Assembly (NCBI RefSeq): GCF_052113705.1
Contig: NZ_JBGQOG010000005.1
Span: 62,001-126,000 of the forward strand
Source: JBGQOG01 sp052113705
GTDB lineage: Bacteria > Pseudomonadota > Alphaproteobacteria > Rhodobacterales > Rhodobacteraceae
Direction of reading: 5' to 3'
DNA: 64,000 bases
Positions within the stretch are counted from its first letter, which is position 1; each line of letters starts with the position of its first letter. Below the pieces are notes generated by a model. That model was not told the origin of the DNA. It saw only the letters and a program-made list of their open reading frames with translations, and searched no databases. Shown piece by piece: positions 34,428 to 42,874 of this stretch. The translations under genes were made by a program, and so were the position numbers.

Positions 34428-34479
34428 AGCCAGCAGGCCCTGACGCGGCCCGGCTTTCGCGGCAGCCCTGCGGGCCTGT

Positions 34480-35892
34480 TCACGAGGAGAATATCGCCCC
34501 CGGATTCATCCGGCCCGCCGGGTCCATCGCCCGCCGCAGCCGCCGCATCAGATCCAGCGCAACGGGATCGGCCAGCGCCTCAAACTCCGCCCGCTTCAGC
34601 CGCCCGATGCCATGCTCGGCGCTCAGCGTGCCGCCGAGTTTCATCGCTTCTTGCGCAAGGATGACCGTCAGCGCATGCCAATGGCCGCGGAAGATGTCGG
34701 GGGCCATATCCTCGGGGCGCAGCAGATTGAAATGCACGTTGCCGTCGCCCAGATGTCCGAAGGGGACCGGACGGATGCCGGGCAGAAACCCCGAGACCGC
34801 GCGGGCGGTGTTTTCCATATAGGCGGGCACCTGACTGACGGGCACGGCCGTATCGCTTTTCAGGCAGCTTTTGTCCTCAATCAGCGCACCGGCGATCCCC
34901 TCGCGCAGATCCCAGAAGGCGGCGCGCTGGGTGTCATTCTGGCTGATCACCGCATCTTGCACGAGCGCGGCCTCAAAGGCTTCGGCCAGACCGTCCTCAA
35001 GGGCGGCCGCCAGATCATGGCGCATCGCCGGGGTTTCGGCCTCCATCAGCACGGCCCAGGGCGCCGGGGCCGCAAGCGGATAGCGGCAGCCCTCCAGCGC
35101 CAATGCCGCCGCAAGCGCGCCCTCGGACATCAGCTCGAACGCGGCGATGGTTTCGCCCAGATGCCGTGAGAGCAGGTGCAGCAACTGCAAGGCGGCGGTG
35201 GGGCTGTCCACCGCGACAAAGGCGGTGGCACGGTTGCGGGGGGCGGGCCGCAGCTTCAGGACGGCGCCGGTGATGATGCCCAAAGTCCCTTCGGCGCCGA
35301 TGAACATCTGGCGCAGGTCATAGCCGGCCGTGTTCTTGCGCAGGGCGCGCATCCCGTCCCAGAGCGTGCCATCGGGCAGCACCACCTCCAGCCCCAGCAC
35401 CTGATCGCGCGCCGTGCCATAGCGCAGCGCATTGTTGCCGCCCGCATTGGTCGAGAGATTGCCTCCGATCTGCGAGGAGCCGACGGCGCCGTGGAACAGG
35501 GGGAAATACAGGTCCGCCGCCTCTGCCGTGGCGCGGATCGTGCCCAGAACAGCCCCCGCATCCACGCTCATCGTGGCGCCTGCTGCATCGAGCGCGCGGA
35601 TGCGGGTCATTCTGGACAGCGACAAGATCGCCGTGTGTTCCAGATCATGTGGTGCCGCCCCGCGGGTCAGGCCGGTCAGGCCGCCCTGCGGGATCACCGC
35701 GATGGCTTGGGCATGACACCAGCGCATCGCGGCCTGTACCTCGACGGTCGTGGCGGGACGCAGCACCATGCGCGGCAAGGTGGCGGGCGTGCCCAGCGGA
35801 TCGTCCAGATAGCGCGCCATCTCGGCCGGATCGGTGATCAGCCCCTTGTCGCCCAATTGCGCCTGAAGTGCTTGTAGTGCCTGCATGGTCAT
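34480..35892 (-). CDS. FAD-binding D-2-hydroxyacid dehydrogenase (GlcD/D-lactate dehydrogenase-like)
   Basis: A 470-residue flavoprotein of the vanillyl-alcohol oxidase/GlcD fold. The FAD-binding N-terminal domain carries PQGGLTGLTRGA and GAVGSSQIGGNLSTNAGG; the C-terminal cap has PFGHLGDGNVHFNLL (metal-binding His) and SAEHGIGRLKR. It should oxidise a D-2-hydroxy acid to the 2-keto acid. The ATG at 35892 overlaps the aminotransferase stop (ATGA), so the long upstream frame to 36099 is rejected. It is the last gene of the histidine ABC/hut minus-strand operon, so imidazole-lactate is an attractive substrate (inference). Confidence 0.85.
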   Translation of the reverse strand: MTMQALQALQAQLGDKGLITDPAEMARYLDDPLGTPATLPRMVLRPATTVEVQAAMRWCHAQAIAVIPQGGLTGLTRGAAPHDLEHTAILSLSRMTRIRALDAAGATMSVDAGAVLGTIRATAEAADLYFPLFHGAVGSSQIGGNLSTNAGGNNALRYGTARDQVLGLEVVLPDGTLWDGMRALRKNTAGYDLRQMFIGAEGTLGIITGAVLKLRPAPRNRATAFVAVDSPTAALQLLHLLSRHLGETIAAFELMSEGALAAALALEGCRYPLAAPAPWAVLMEAETPAMRHDLAAALEDGLAEAFEAALVQDAVISQNDTQRAAFWDLREGIAGALIEDKSCLKSDTAVPVSQVPAYMENTARAVSGFLPGIRPVPFGHLGDGNVHFNLLRPEDMAPDIFRGHWHALTVILAQEAMKLGGTLSAEHGIGRLKRAEFEALADPVALDLMRRLRRAMDPAGRMNPGAIFSS

Positions 35893-37031
35893 GCCGCCAC
35901 CGCCGCGATCAGTGCCGCCAGCAGCCGGTCGCTCTCGGCAGCATCGCCGATCGAGATGCGGATCGCGCCCTGGGTGTCGGGCCAGCCCAGATATTGCACG
36001 GCGATGCCCCCGGCCTGCAACGCCGCCACGATGGGCGCGGCGGGCTGGTGCAGCCGGACGGTCAGGAAATTGGCGAAACTCGGCAGGATCTGCGCGCAAT
36101 GGGGGGCGAGGGCCGCGGCCAGACGCTGGCGTTCCTGCACCGTCCGCGCGATGGATTGCGCGACATGGGCATCGTCTTGCAACGCGGCGAGGGCCGCCGC
36201 GAGAGAGGGGCGGCTGACGTTGAAATTATGCCGCAGCCGCGCGAAACCCGCGGCCAGCCCGGGGTCGCTGACCAGGGCGTAACCGATGCGCAGCCCCGCA
36301 AGGCAATAGGCCTTGGAGAAGGTGCGGGTGATCACCCAGGGTCCCTTGCGCGCGGCCAGCATTGGCAGCACCGCATCGCCGCCCTCTTGTGCGGCAAATT
36401 CGTGATAGGCCTCGTCGATGACCAACAGACAGCTGTCGGGCACCTCGGCGATGGCCTGCGCCACATCGGCAGCGTTCAGGAGTCCGCCGGTGGGGTTGTT
36501 GGGCGTGCAGAGGTAGAAGAGCCGCGTGTCCGGGGTGAGCGCGGCCAGCATCGCGGGCACGTCATTGGCGCCATCCGCCCGCAGCGGCACGTTGATGATC
36601 CGCGCGCCCGCCATTTGCACGCCCTTGCCGCAGGTGGGGAACGTCGGGCTGGGCATCACCGCCGCATCGCCCGCGCTCAGCGCGACGAGGGCAGATTGCA
36701 CCAGCAATTCGCCGCTGCCGTTGCCCAGAACGATCCGGTCGCGCGCAACCCCGGTACGGGCCGTGATTTCGGTGGTCAGCGCAAGCGCATGATGGTCGGG
36801 GTAACGATGCGCGGCCTCCAGCGCCGCCTGTGCCGCCGCCAGTGCCTTTGGCGACGGTGGCGTGGCGGATTCGTTCAGGTTCAGCCGGGTGACGGACGCG
36901 GCAGGTGCGCCGTTTTCCTCGGGCATCATCGGCAAGGCCGGAAAGGCGATGGCGGCGATATGGGGCACTGGAATCGGATGCGGGGTGGCCAGCGGGGCAG
37001 CAGCAGGGGACGGAAGCGTGGTTTGGGTCAT
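35889..37031 (-). CDS. HisC-like PLP aminotransferase
   Basis: A 380-residue class I/II aminotransferase. The PLP Lys is at about residue 240 (TRTFSKAYCLAGLRIGY), NPTG is at 179-182 (CTPNNPTG), the Asp/Tyr of DEAYH is near 206-208, and the C-terminal RISIG holds the carboxylate-binding arginine. The closest pattern is histidinol-phosphate aminotransferase, but an N-terminal extension of about 40 proline/alanine-rich residues precedes the NLNES core. Sitting between a histidine-type ABC importer and a D-hydroxyacid dehydrogenase in a hut operon, it may interconvert histidine and imidazole-pyruvate rather than serve biosynthesis. It is coupled by ATGA to the dehydrogenase. Confidence 0.83.
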   Translation of the reverse strand: MTQTTLPSPAAAPLATPHPIPVPHIAAIAFPALPMMPEENGAPAASVTRLNLNESATPPSPKALAAAQAALEAAHRYPDHHALALTTEITARTGVARDRIVLGNGSGELLVQSALVALSAGDAAVMPSPTFPTCGKGVQMAGARIINVPLRADGANDVPAMLAALTPDTRLFYLCTPNNPTGGLLNAADVAQAIAEVPDSCLLVIDEAYHEFAAQEGGDAVLPMLAARKGPWVITRTFSKAYCLAGLRIGYALVSDPGLAAGFARLRHNFNVSRPSLAAALAALQDDAHVAQSIARTVQERQRLAAALAPHCAQILPSFANFLTVRLHQPAAPIVAALQAGGIAVQYLGWPDTQGAIRISIGDAAESDRLLAALIAAVAA

Positions 37032-37070
37032 GGCTCATCTCGCTTGGGGGCCGGACAGGCGGGGGCAGGG

Positions 37071-37090
37071 CCACCCGTCGCGACGGGTGG
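37071..37090. other. Perfect 20-bp palindrome in the leader of the aminotransferase gene
   Basis: CCACCCGTCGCGACGGGTGG is fully self-complementary and lies 40 bp upstream of the aminotransferase start. With the repeats next to it, it occupies most of a 270-bp gap inside the operon. It could be an operator or an mRNA hairpin. Confidence 0.6.
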
Positions 37091-37119
37091 TCTCAGATCG
37101 GGCGGGCGGGGGCACGGGG

Positions 37120-37189
37120 GCCGGGTCATGCGGGCCGGGTCGGAGGGCCCGGGTCAGAGGGGGCGGGTCAGAGGGGCCGGGTGGGAGGC
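37120..37189. repeat. Five tandem copies of a 14-bp GC-rich repeat
   Basis: Units begin at 37120, 37134, 37148, 37162 and 37176, with consensus SSCGGGTCRGAGGG: GCCGGGTCATGCGG, GCCGGGTCGGAGGG, CCCGGGTCAGAGGG, GGCGGGTCAGAGGG, GCCGGGTGGGAGGC. The array lies in the 270-bp gap between the ABC ATPase gene and the aminotransferase gene. The 14-bp period is not a codon multiple. No reading frame crosses it. Confidence 0.75.
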
Positions 37190-37301
37190 GGCGGTTCACC
37201 CGGTCCTGGTCAGACGGCCTGGCGCATATGGGCCCGGTCGCCTGCGTCTGTCGCAGGCTGGGGCAACAGAGCGCAGGTGGTGCCCGTGGGGGCGCGGGCG
37301 C

Positions 37302-38126
37302 TCAGACGACATTCCGCTCTCGGTAGGTTTGCAAGAAGCTGCGGATGCGCGGATCTGCCGGTGCTTCGCAAAAGATCTCGGCGGGCGGCAGGCAGGCCAC
37401 GAGCCGCCCCTTTTCCAAAAAGGCCACCCGGTCCGCCGCATGGGCGGCAAAACCCATTTCATGCGTCACCACCACCATCGTCATGCCTTCGGCGGCCAGT
37501 TGCTTCATCACATTCAGCACCTCGCCCACCAGTTCGGGGTCCAGCGCCGAGGTCGGCTCATCAAAGAGCATCACATCGGGTTCCATGGCAATGGCGCGGG
37601 CGATGGCCACACGCTGTTGCTGACCGCCCGAGAGGCCCGAGGGATAATTGGCCACCTTGTCGCCAAGGTTCACCTTTTCCAATGCCGCCCGGGCCCGGGC
37701 CTGCGCCTCTGCTTTCGGCAGCTTGCGCACCCGGATCAGGGCCTCGGCGACATTGTCGAGGGCGGACATATGCGGCCAGAGGTTGAACTGCTGAAACACC
37801 ATCCCGATGTGGTGGCGCTGCTCACGCAGGGCCGCTGCGGGCAGCGGTTTGCGCGGCAGGCCCGGCGCATCTTGCCAGCCGATCAGGTTGCCGTTCATCC
37901 GCACCTCGCCCGCGTCATATTCCTCAAGGAAGTTCAGGCAGCGCAGCAGCGTGCTTTTGCCCGAGCCCGAAGGGCCGATCAGGCACAGCACCTCGGAGCG
38001 GCGCACATCAAGCGAGACGTCCGTCAGCGCCTGAAACGTGCCAAAGGTCTTGGACATGTTGCGCACGGTGATGATCGGTTCCTGCGCTTCAGGCGGGGCA
38101 GGGCGGATTGAGACAGGGCTGGTCAT
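37302..38126 (-). CDS. Polar amino-acid ABC transporter ATP-binding protein (HisP/GlnQ-like)
   Basis: A 274-residue ATPase. Walker A is GPSGSGKST near residue 53, the signature LSGGQQQRVAIARAI is near 165, and Walker B is DVMLFDEPTSALDPELVGEV, followed by VVVTHEMGFA, all typical of the polar amino-acid family. Two ATGs are available: 38132 lies only two bases after AGGA, 38126 eight bases after it, so 38126 is preferred. It completes a histidine-type importer with the two permeases and binding protein just upstream in the hut operon. Confidence 0.87.
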   Translation of the reverse strand: MTSPVSIRPAPPEAQEPIITVRNMSKTFGTFQALTDVSLDVRRSEVLCLIGPSGSGKSTLLRCLNFLEEYDAGEVRMNGNLIGWQDAPGLPRKPLPAAALREQRHHIGMVFQQFNLWPHMSALDNVAEALIRVRKLPKAEAQARARAALEKVNLGDKVANYPSGLSGGQQQRVAIARAIAMEPDVMLFDEPTSALDPELVGEVLNVMKQLAAEGMTMVVVTHEMGFAAHAADRVAFLEKGRLVACLPPAEIFCEAPADPRIRSFLQTYRERNVV

Positions 38127-38151
38127 GGCCATGATCCTTTCAAAGGCGGGT

Positions 38152-38811
38152 TCAGGCGCGTTTCAGATGGCGCATCGCGCGGGCTTCGACCTTCTTGCCG
38201 AGGCCCGAGGTCAGGACGACAAGCAGCCAATAGAAGAGCGACAGCACGAGGAAGGGTTCGACATAGGTGAAGGTTTCCGCCGCCATCGTCTGCGTCTGAT
38301 AGAGCAGTTCCGGCACCGTCACGACCGAGAGGATCGCGGTTTCCTTGGTCAGGATGATCACGAAATTGGTCAACGGCGCGGTGATCAGCACCAGAGTTTG
38401 CGGCAGGATGATCCGGCGCATGATGGTGGCCTCGGAAAAGCCCATGCAGCGCGCGGCCTCGATCTGGCCTTTCGGGATCGCGTTGAAGCCAGAGCGGAAG
38501 ATCTCGGCGAAATAGGGGCTGCCGTAGATGATGAAGCTGGTGATCCCGGCCTGAACCGGTGTCAGGAGAAGCCCGACATTGGGGCCACCGTAGTAGAGAA
38601 TGAAGAGCTGGATCATGAAGGGCGTGCCGCGGATCAGCTCGATATAGGTCTGCAAGACCGCGCGCAGCGGTCGCCCCGCCCAGCGGTAAAGGCAGGCGAT
38701 GGCAAAGCCCAGCACCGCGCCGCCGAGAGAACCGACGATCCAGCACAGGATGGTGACGCCGAACCCGTGCAAGAGCGCGGGGCCGTAGCGCAGGAAAAGA
38801 TCGAATTCCAT
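38152..38811 (-). CDS. Polar amino-acid ABC transporter permease (HisM-like)
   Basis: A 219-residue membrane permease with about five helices. The EAA loop is EAARCMGFSEATIMRRIILP near residue 118, and RGTPFMIQLFILYYGGP is the conserved HisMQ segment. It starts at 38811 after GAGGAG. It pairs with the second permease 10 bp upstream, which it resembles, to form a heterodimeric channel. The hut context makes histidine or an imidazole compound the likely substrate. Confidence 0.87.
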   Translation of the reverse strand: MEFDLFLRYGPALLHGFGVTILCWIVGSLGGAVLGFAIACLYRWAGRPLRAVLQTYIELIRGTPFMIQLFILYYGGPNVGLLLTPVQAGITSFIIYGSPYFAEIFRSGFNAIPKGQIEAARCMGFSEATIMRRIILPQTLVLITAPLTNFVIILTKETAILSVVTVPELLYQTQTMAAETFTYVEPFLVLSLFYWLLVVLTSGLGKKVEARAMRHLKRA

Positions 38812-38821
38812 GGCGGTCTCC

Positions 38822-39475
38822 TCAGCGCAGTTGCAGGCGGCGCTCGGCCAGACGGCCCAGCTGCGCGATGGCGAAATTGATCACGAAATACAGTGCCGCC
38901 GCCGCCAGATAGATTTCGAGCGGGCGGTAGGTCTGGCCGGTGATGTTCTGCGCCACGCGCGTCAGCTCTCCGATGCCCACCACCGAGGCCAGCGAGGAGA
39001 CCTTGACCAGCAGGATCAGCTCATTGATCAGCGAGGGCATGCCGAGGCGCAGCGCCTGCGGCACGAGAATGCGGCGCCAGAGCGAGAGCGGCGGCATCCC
39101 CAGCGCATGGGCGGCCTCGGTCTGTCCGGCGGGAATGGTCTGCAAGGCACCGCGCAGGATTTCAGCGGTATAGGCCGCCGAGCAGAGCCCCACCGACAGG
39201 ATCGCGGCCAGAATGGCGGGCAGATCCAGCCCGATATGGGGCAGCATGTAAAAGAACATCAGCAATTGCACCAAGAGCGGCACGCCCCGGAAAAAGCTGA
39301 TGTAGACCGCAGCACCCCGGCTGAGCAGGTCGCTTTTCGAGATCCGGGCGGCGCAGATGAACACGCCCAGCACGATGCTGATCGCCATTCCGGCAAGCGA
39401 GATCAAGATGGTCCATTTCGCCGCGCCGAGGAGATAGGGCAGGTTGTGGAGAATGGTGTCAAAAGAGAAATTCAC
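38822..39475 (-). CDS. Polar amino-acid ABC transporter permease (HisQ-like)
   Basis: A 217-residue membrane permease. FFRGVPLLVQLLMFFYMLP is the HisMQ block and EAAHALGMPPLSLWRRILVP is the EAA loop. The start codon is GTG at 39475 (MNFSFDTILHNLPYLL). The binding-protein gene ends 71 bp upstream, with a hairpin between. Confidence 0.87.
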   Translation of the reverse strand: MNFSFDTILHNLPYLLGAAKWTILISLAGMAISIVLGVFICAARISKSDLLSRGAAVYISFFRGVPLLVQLLMFFYMLPHIGLDLPAILAAILSVGLCSAAYTAEILRGALQTIPAGQTEAAHALGMPPLSLWRRILVPQALRLGMPSLINELILLVKVSSLASVVGIGELTRVAQNITGQTYRPLEIYLAAAALYFVINFAIAQLGRLAERRLQLR

Positions 39476-39504
39476 GGTTCAGGCCCCTGAATGCGTATCA
39501 TGAG

Positions 39505-39533
39505 GGCGGGCCCGGCCGGACGCCGGACCCGCC
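39505..39533 (-). other. Intercistronic hairpin after the ABC binding-protein gene
   Basis: GGCGGGCCCGGC pairs with GCCGGACCCGCC over 12 bp with one mismatch and a 5-base loop. It follows the stop of the binding-protein gene on the minus strand. No U-run follows. It is probably a 3' stabiliser that raises binding-protein output relative to the permeases. Confidence 0.6.
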
Positions 39534-39546
39534 TGAAACAGGGGCC

Positions 39547-40368
39547 TTATTTCACGTCCGGCATGGTCGAGGGCAGCTCCGGTGCCGCGCCCAGCCATTT
39601 CTTGTTGATCGCATCCAGACGGCCATCGGCGTGCATTTTCAGCAAAGCCTCGTTGATCGCGGCCACCAGAGTTGCGCTGTCATCGCCCGGCTGCGCCACC
39701 CAGCCGAAATATTTCGGGTCGCCAAAGGGCGGCATCACCAGCTCGAACAATTCGGGGCGCTCGATCGCGGCATAGCCCATGAGCGGCATCGAATTGGCCA
39801 CCGCCTTGATCCGGCCCGCCGCCAGATCGGCCAGCGCCTCGTCGATGTTCACATATTCACGCACATCTGCCGGGGTCGCCAGCGAGGCCGAGAGCGCCTT
39901 GAGCTGCTCGAGCTGCGCCGAGCCCTTTTGCGAGCCGACCGGCATTCCGGCGATGTCTTCCGGCTTGGAAATCGCGCTGTCGCCCGCCCGTTTCGCCAGC
40001 GCAACGGTGGCATTGCCGATGGGCAGGGTAAAGCTGTAGCGCGCCATCCGCTCGGCGGTGATCGTCACCGGGGCGTTGACGATGTCGAACTTGCCCGCCT
40101 CCAGGCCCGGCAGGATCGAGGCCCAGGGCAGGTCGATATATTCGGCCTTCACGCCCAGTTCCTTGGCCACCTCGTCAAAGAGGTCGCGGCCGATGCCCTG
40201 ATATTCCCCGTCCACCAGCATGTCGAAGGGGGCATAGTGCATTTCGGTGGCCGCCGTGATCGTGCCCTTGGCCTTGATGTCGGCCAATTGGTCCGCCAGT
40301 GCCGGGGCGGTCAGCCCCAGCCCCAGCAACACGGCCATGGCGGTGCCCTTCACGTTAAGATTGGTCAT
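39547..40368 (-). CDS. Polar amino-acid ABC transporter substrate-binding protein (hut-linked)
   Basis: A 273-residue periplasmic protein of family 3. The signal peptide ends near ALA (MTNLNVKGTAMAVLLGLGL then TAPALA), with mature start DQLADIKAKGTITAATEMHYAPFD. Ligand-site blocks GIGRDLFDEVAKELGVK, AERMARYSFTLP and GSQKGSAQLEQL are present. The ATG at 40368 follows GGGAG. It lies directly downstream of hutU in the same transcript, so histidine, urocanate or an imidazole acid is the likely ligand. Confidence 0.87.
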   Translation of the reverse strand: MTNLNVKGTAMAVLLGLGLTAPALADQLADIKAKGTITAATEMHYAPFDMLVDGEYQGIGRDLFDEVAKELGVKAEYIDLPWASILPGLEAGKFDIVNAPVTITAERMARYSFTLPIGNATVALAKRAGDSAISKPEDIAGMPVGSQKGSAQLEQLKALSASLATPADVREYVNIDEALADLAAGRIKAVANSMPLMGYAAIERPELFELVMPPFGDPKYFGWVAQPGDDSATLVAAINEALLKMHADGRLDAINKKWLGAAPELPSTMPDVK

Positions 40369-40394
40369 GGTAGTCTCCCGGTTGGTTTTTTTGG

Positions 40395-42077
40395 TTACAG
40401 AATGGCGGGCAGTTTCAGCCCGTGTTCGCGCGCGCAATCGAGCGCGATCTCGTAGCCGGCATCTGCATGGCGCCAGACGCCGGAGGCCGGATCGTTCCAC
40501 AGGACCCGCTCCAGCCGTTTGGCGGCCTCGGGCGTGCCATCGGCGCAGATCACCACACCGGAATGCTGGCTGAACCCCATACCGACGCCGCCGCCATGGT
40601 GAATGCTGACCCAGGTCGCGCCCGAGGCGGTGTTGACCAGCGCGTTCAGCAGCGGCCAATCCGACACGGCATCCGAGCCGTCGCGCATCGCCTCCGTCTC
40701 GCGGTTGGGCGAGGCGACGGAGCCGGAATCGAGGTGATCGCGGCCAATGACGACCGGGGCTTTCAGCTCGCCATTCGCGACCATCTCGTTGAAGGCAAGC
40801 CCCGCGCGGTGCCGGTCGCCGAGGCCGATCCAGCAGATCCGCGCGGGCAGGCCCTGAAACGCGATACGGTCGCGCGCCATGTCCAGCCAGTTGTGCAGAT
40901 CCTTGTTCTCGGGGAACAGCTCTTTCATCTTCTGGTCGGTTTTATAGATGTCCTCCGGATCGCCGGAGAGGGCGACCCAGCGGAACGGGCCGATCCCCCG
41001 GCAAAACAGCGGGCGGATATAGGCGGGCACGAAACCGGGGAAGGCGAAGGCGTCTTCGAGCCCCTCTTCCAGCGCCATCTGCCGGATATTGTTGCCATAA
41101 TCGAGGGTCGGCACCCCGGCGTTCCAAAAATCCACCATCGCGGCGACATGGATTTTCATGCTGGCGCGCGCGGCGCGGGCCACGGCTTTGGGATCGCTGT
41201 CGCGCTTGGCCTTCCACTCGCCCATGGTCCAGCCCTGCGGCAGATAGCCGTTCACCGGGTCATGCGCCGAGGTTTGATCGGTGACGATATCGGGGCGGAT
41301 ACCACGGCGATAGAGCTCGGGGAAGACATCCGCCGCATTGCCCAGAAGCGCCACGGATTTCGCCTCGCCCGCCGCCGTCCAGCGCGCGATCATCTCCAGC
41401 GCCTCGTCCAGCGAGTCCGTCTTTTCATCGACGTAGCGGGTGCGCAGCCGGAAATCGATGCTGTCGGGATTGCATTCCACCGCGAGGCAACAGGCCCCGG
41501 CCATCACCGCAGCGAGCGGTTGCGCGCCGCCCATACCACCGAGGCCGCCGGTCAGGATCCATTTGCCCTTCAGGCTGCCGCCGTAATGCTGACGACCAGC
41601 CTCCATGAAGGTCTCATAGGTGCCCTGCACGATGCCCTGGCTGCCAATGTAGATCCAGGACCCCGCCGTCATCTGGCCGTACATCGCCAGACCTTTCTTA
41701 TCGAGTTCGTTGAAATGGTCCCAGGTCGCCCAATGCGGCACGAGGTTGGAGTTGGCGATCAGCACGCGCGGCGCATCGCGGTGGGTTTTCACTACGGCCA
41801 CCGGCTTGCCCGATTGCACCACCAGTGTTTCGTCTTCCTCAAGATTGGTCAGGCTCTCCACGATCAGGTCAAAGTCGCGCCAGGTGCGCGCCGCGCGGCC
41901 AATGCCGCCGTAGACCACCAGCTCATGCGGGTTTTCGGCCACATCGGGATGCAGGTTGTTCATCAGCATCCGCAGCGGCGCTTCGGTCATCCAGCTTTTC
42001 GCCGTCAGTTTGCTGCCGGTGGGCGGATAGATGTCACGGGCGTTCTTGCGCGGATCGGTGGAGATGGGGTTGGTCAT
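40395..42077 (-). CDS. hutU: Urocanate hydratase
   Basis: A 560-residue enzyme converting urocanate to imidazolonepropionate with tightly bound NAD+. The family length is matched. Recognised blocks include YGGIGRAARTWRDFD, MTAGSWIYIGSQGIVQGTYET, GGLGGMGGAQPLAAVMAG (NAD-binding glycine loop) and the C-terminal HHGGGVGMGFSQHSG. Its start overlaps the hutG stop (ATGA), so hutI-H-G-U are translated as a coupled series. Confidence 0.95.
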   Translation of the reverse strand: MTNPISTDPRKNARDIYPPTGSKLTAKSWMTEAPLRMLMNNLHPDVAENPHELVVYGGIGRAARTWRDFDLIVESLTNLEEDETLVVQSGKPVAVVKTHRDAPRVLIANSNLVPHWATWDHFNELDKKGLAMYGQMTAGSWIYIGSQGIVQGTYETFMEAGRQHYGGSLKGKWILTGGLGGMGGAQPLAAVMAGACCLAVECNPDSIDFRLRTRYVDEKTDSLDEALEMIARWTAAGEAKSVALLGNAADVFPELYRRGIRPDIVTDQTSAHDPVNGYLPQGWTMGEWKAKRDSDPKAVARAARASMKIHVAAMVDFWNAGVPTLDYGNNIRQMALEEGLEDAFAFPGFVPAYIRPLFCRGIGPFRWVALSGDPEDIYKTDQKMKELFPENKDLHNWLDMARDRIAFQGLPARICWIGLGDRHRAGLAFNEMVANGELKAPVVIGRDHLDSGSVASPNRETEAMRDGSDAVSDWPLLNALVNTASGATWVSIHHGGGVGMGFSQHSGVVICADGTPEAAKRLERVLWNDPASGVWRHADAGYEIALDCAREHGLKLPAIL

Positions 42078-42874
42078 GACAAGCCTCGAAGGGTTGGGGC
42101 CAGATCGGCCAAAGTGGTCAGAAGGCGCGCGAGGATCGGGCGAAGTGCCCCGGCGCGCGCGGTGTCATAAGCAAAGGGGGGCGATTGCGTTTGCAGATGC
42201 GTGGACTGGGCCAGCTCCATCTGGATCGCGTGCAGCCCCTCGGCCGGGCGGCCATAATGCCGCGTGGTCCAGCCGCCCTTGAAGCGGCCGTTCAGCACCG
42301 AGCGATAGCCCCGGGCTTCGGCGCAGATGTCGTGCACGGCGGTTTCGATCTCAGGGGCGCAGGTGGTGCCCATATTGGTGCCGATGTTGAAATCGGGCAG
42401 GGTGCCCTCGAACAGAAACGGAATCTGCGAGCGGATCGAGTGGCAGTCATAGAGGATCGCCACGCCGTGGCGGGCGCGCACCCGGTCCAGTTCCGCCGCC
42501 AGCGCCGCGTGATAGGGGGCGTGAAAAGCGGCCCGGCGCGTCGCGACCTCGGCGTCATCCGGCGTTTGGGTCCAGATGTCGTCACCGTCGAAATTGGTCA
42601 GCGGCACAAGGCCGGTGGTGTTTTGCCCGGGATAGAGGCTGTTGCCTTCGGGGTCACGATTGGCGTCGATCACATAGCGGTGGAAGGTGGCGCGCACCGT
42701 GGTCGCCCCCGGCAACAGCCCGTCATAGAGCTGGTGGATGTGCCAGTCGGTGTCCTCGAGCGTCTGGCCACGCGCATTCAGCCGGGCAAAAATGTCCGGC
42801 GGCACATAGGTGCCGGTATGGGGCAGGCCGAGCACGACCGGGCTGTCGCCCTGATGGACCTCGACCGGGGTCAT
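42074..42874 (-). CDS. hutG: N-formylglutamate deformylase (HutG)
   Basis: A 266-residue amidohydrolase that splits N-formyl-L-glutamate into glutamate and formate, the last step of the five-step histidine pathway. Motifs: LGLPHTGTYVPPDI, DTDWHIHQLYDGL, RYVIDANRDPEG and LYDCHSIRS with metal-site His and Asp. It overlaps both neighbours by four bases. With HutF present, the route is formiminoglutamate to N-formylglutamate to glutamate rather than the formiminoglutamase route. Confidence 0.92.
   Translation of the reverse strand: MTPVEVHQGDSPVVLGLPHTGTYVPPDIFARLNARGQTLEDTDWHIHQLYDGLLPGATTVRATFHRYVIDANRDPEGNSLYPGQNTTGLVPLTNFDGDDIWTQTPDDAEVATRRAAFHAPYHAALAAELDRVRARHGVAILYDCHSIRSQIPFLFEGTLPDFNIGTNMGTTCAPEIETAVHDICAEARGYRSVLNGRFKGGWTTRHYGRPAEGLHAIQMELAQSTHLQTQSPPFAYDTARAGALRPILARLLTTLADLAPTLRGLS

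Noticed and set aside
34480..36099. Longer N terminus for the GlcD-like protein from 36099
   Set aside because: The extension would overlap the aminotransferase gene by about 210 bp and is Arg/Pro/Gly-rich shadow sequence; ATG 35892 overlaps the upstream stop by the usual four bases.
37120..37189. Repeat array considered as a CRISPR
   Set aside because: Units are 14 bp and directly abutting with no spacers, and no cas gene is near.
35868..38111. A 747-codon open frame on the plus strand
   Set aside because: It is antisense to the aminotransferase and ABC ATPase genes, both of which have full motif sets on the minus strand; it also crosses the tandem repeats.
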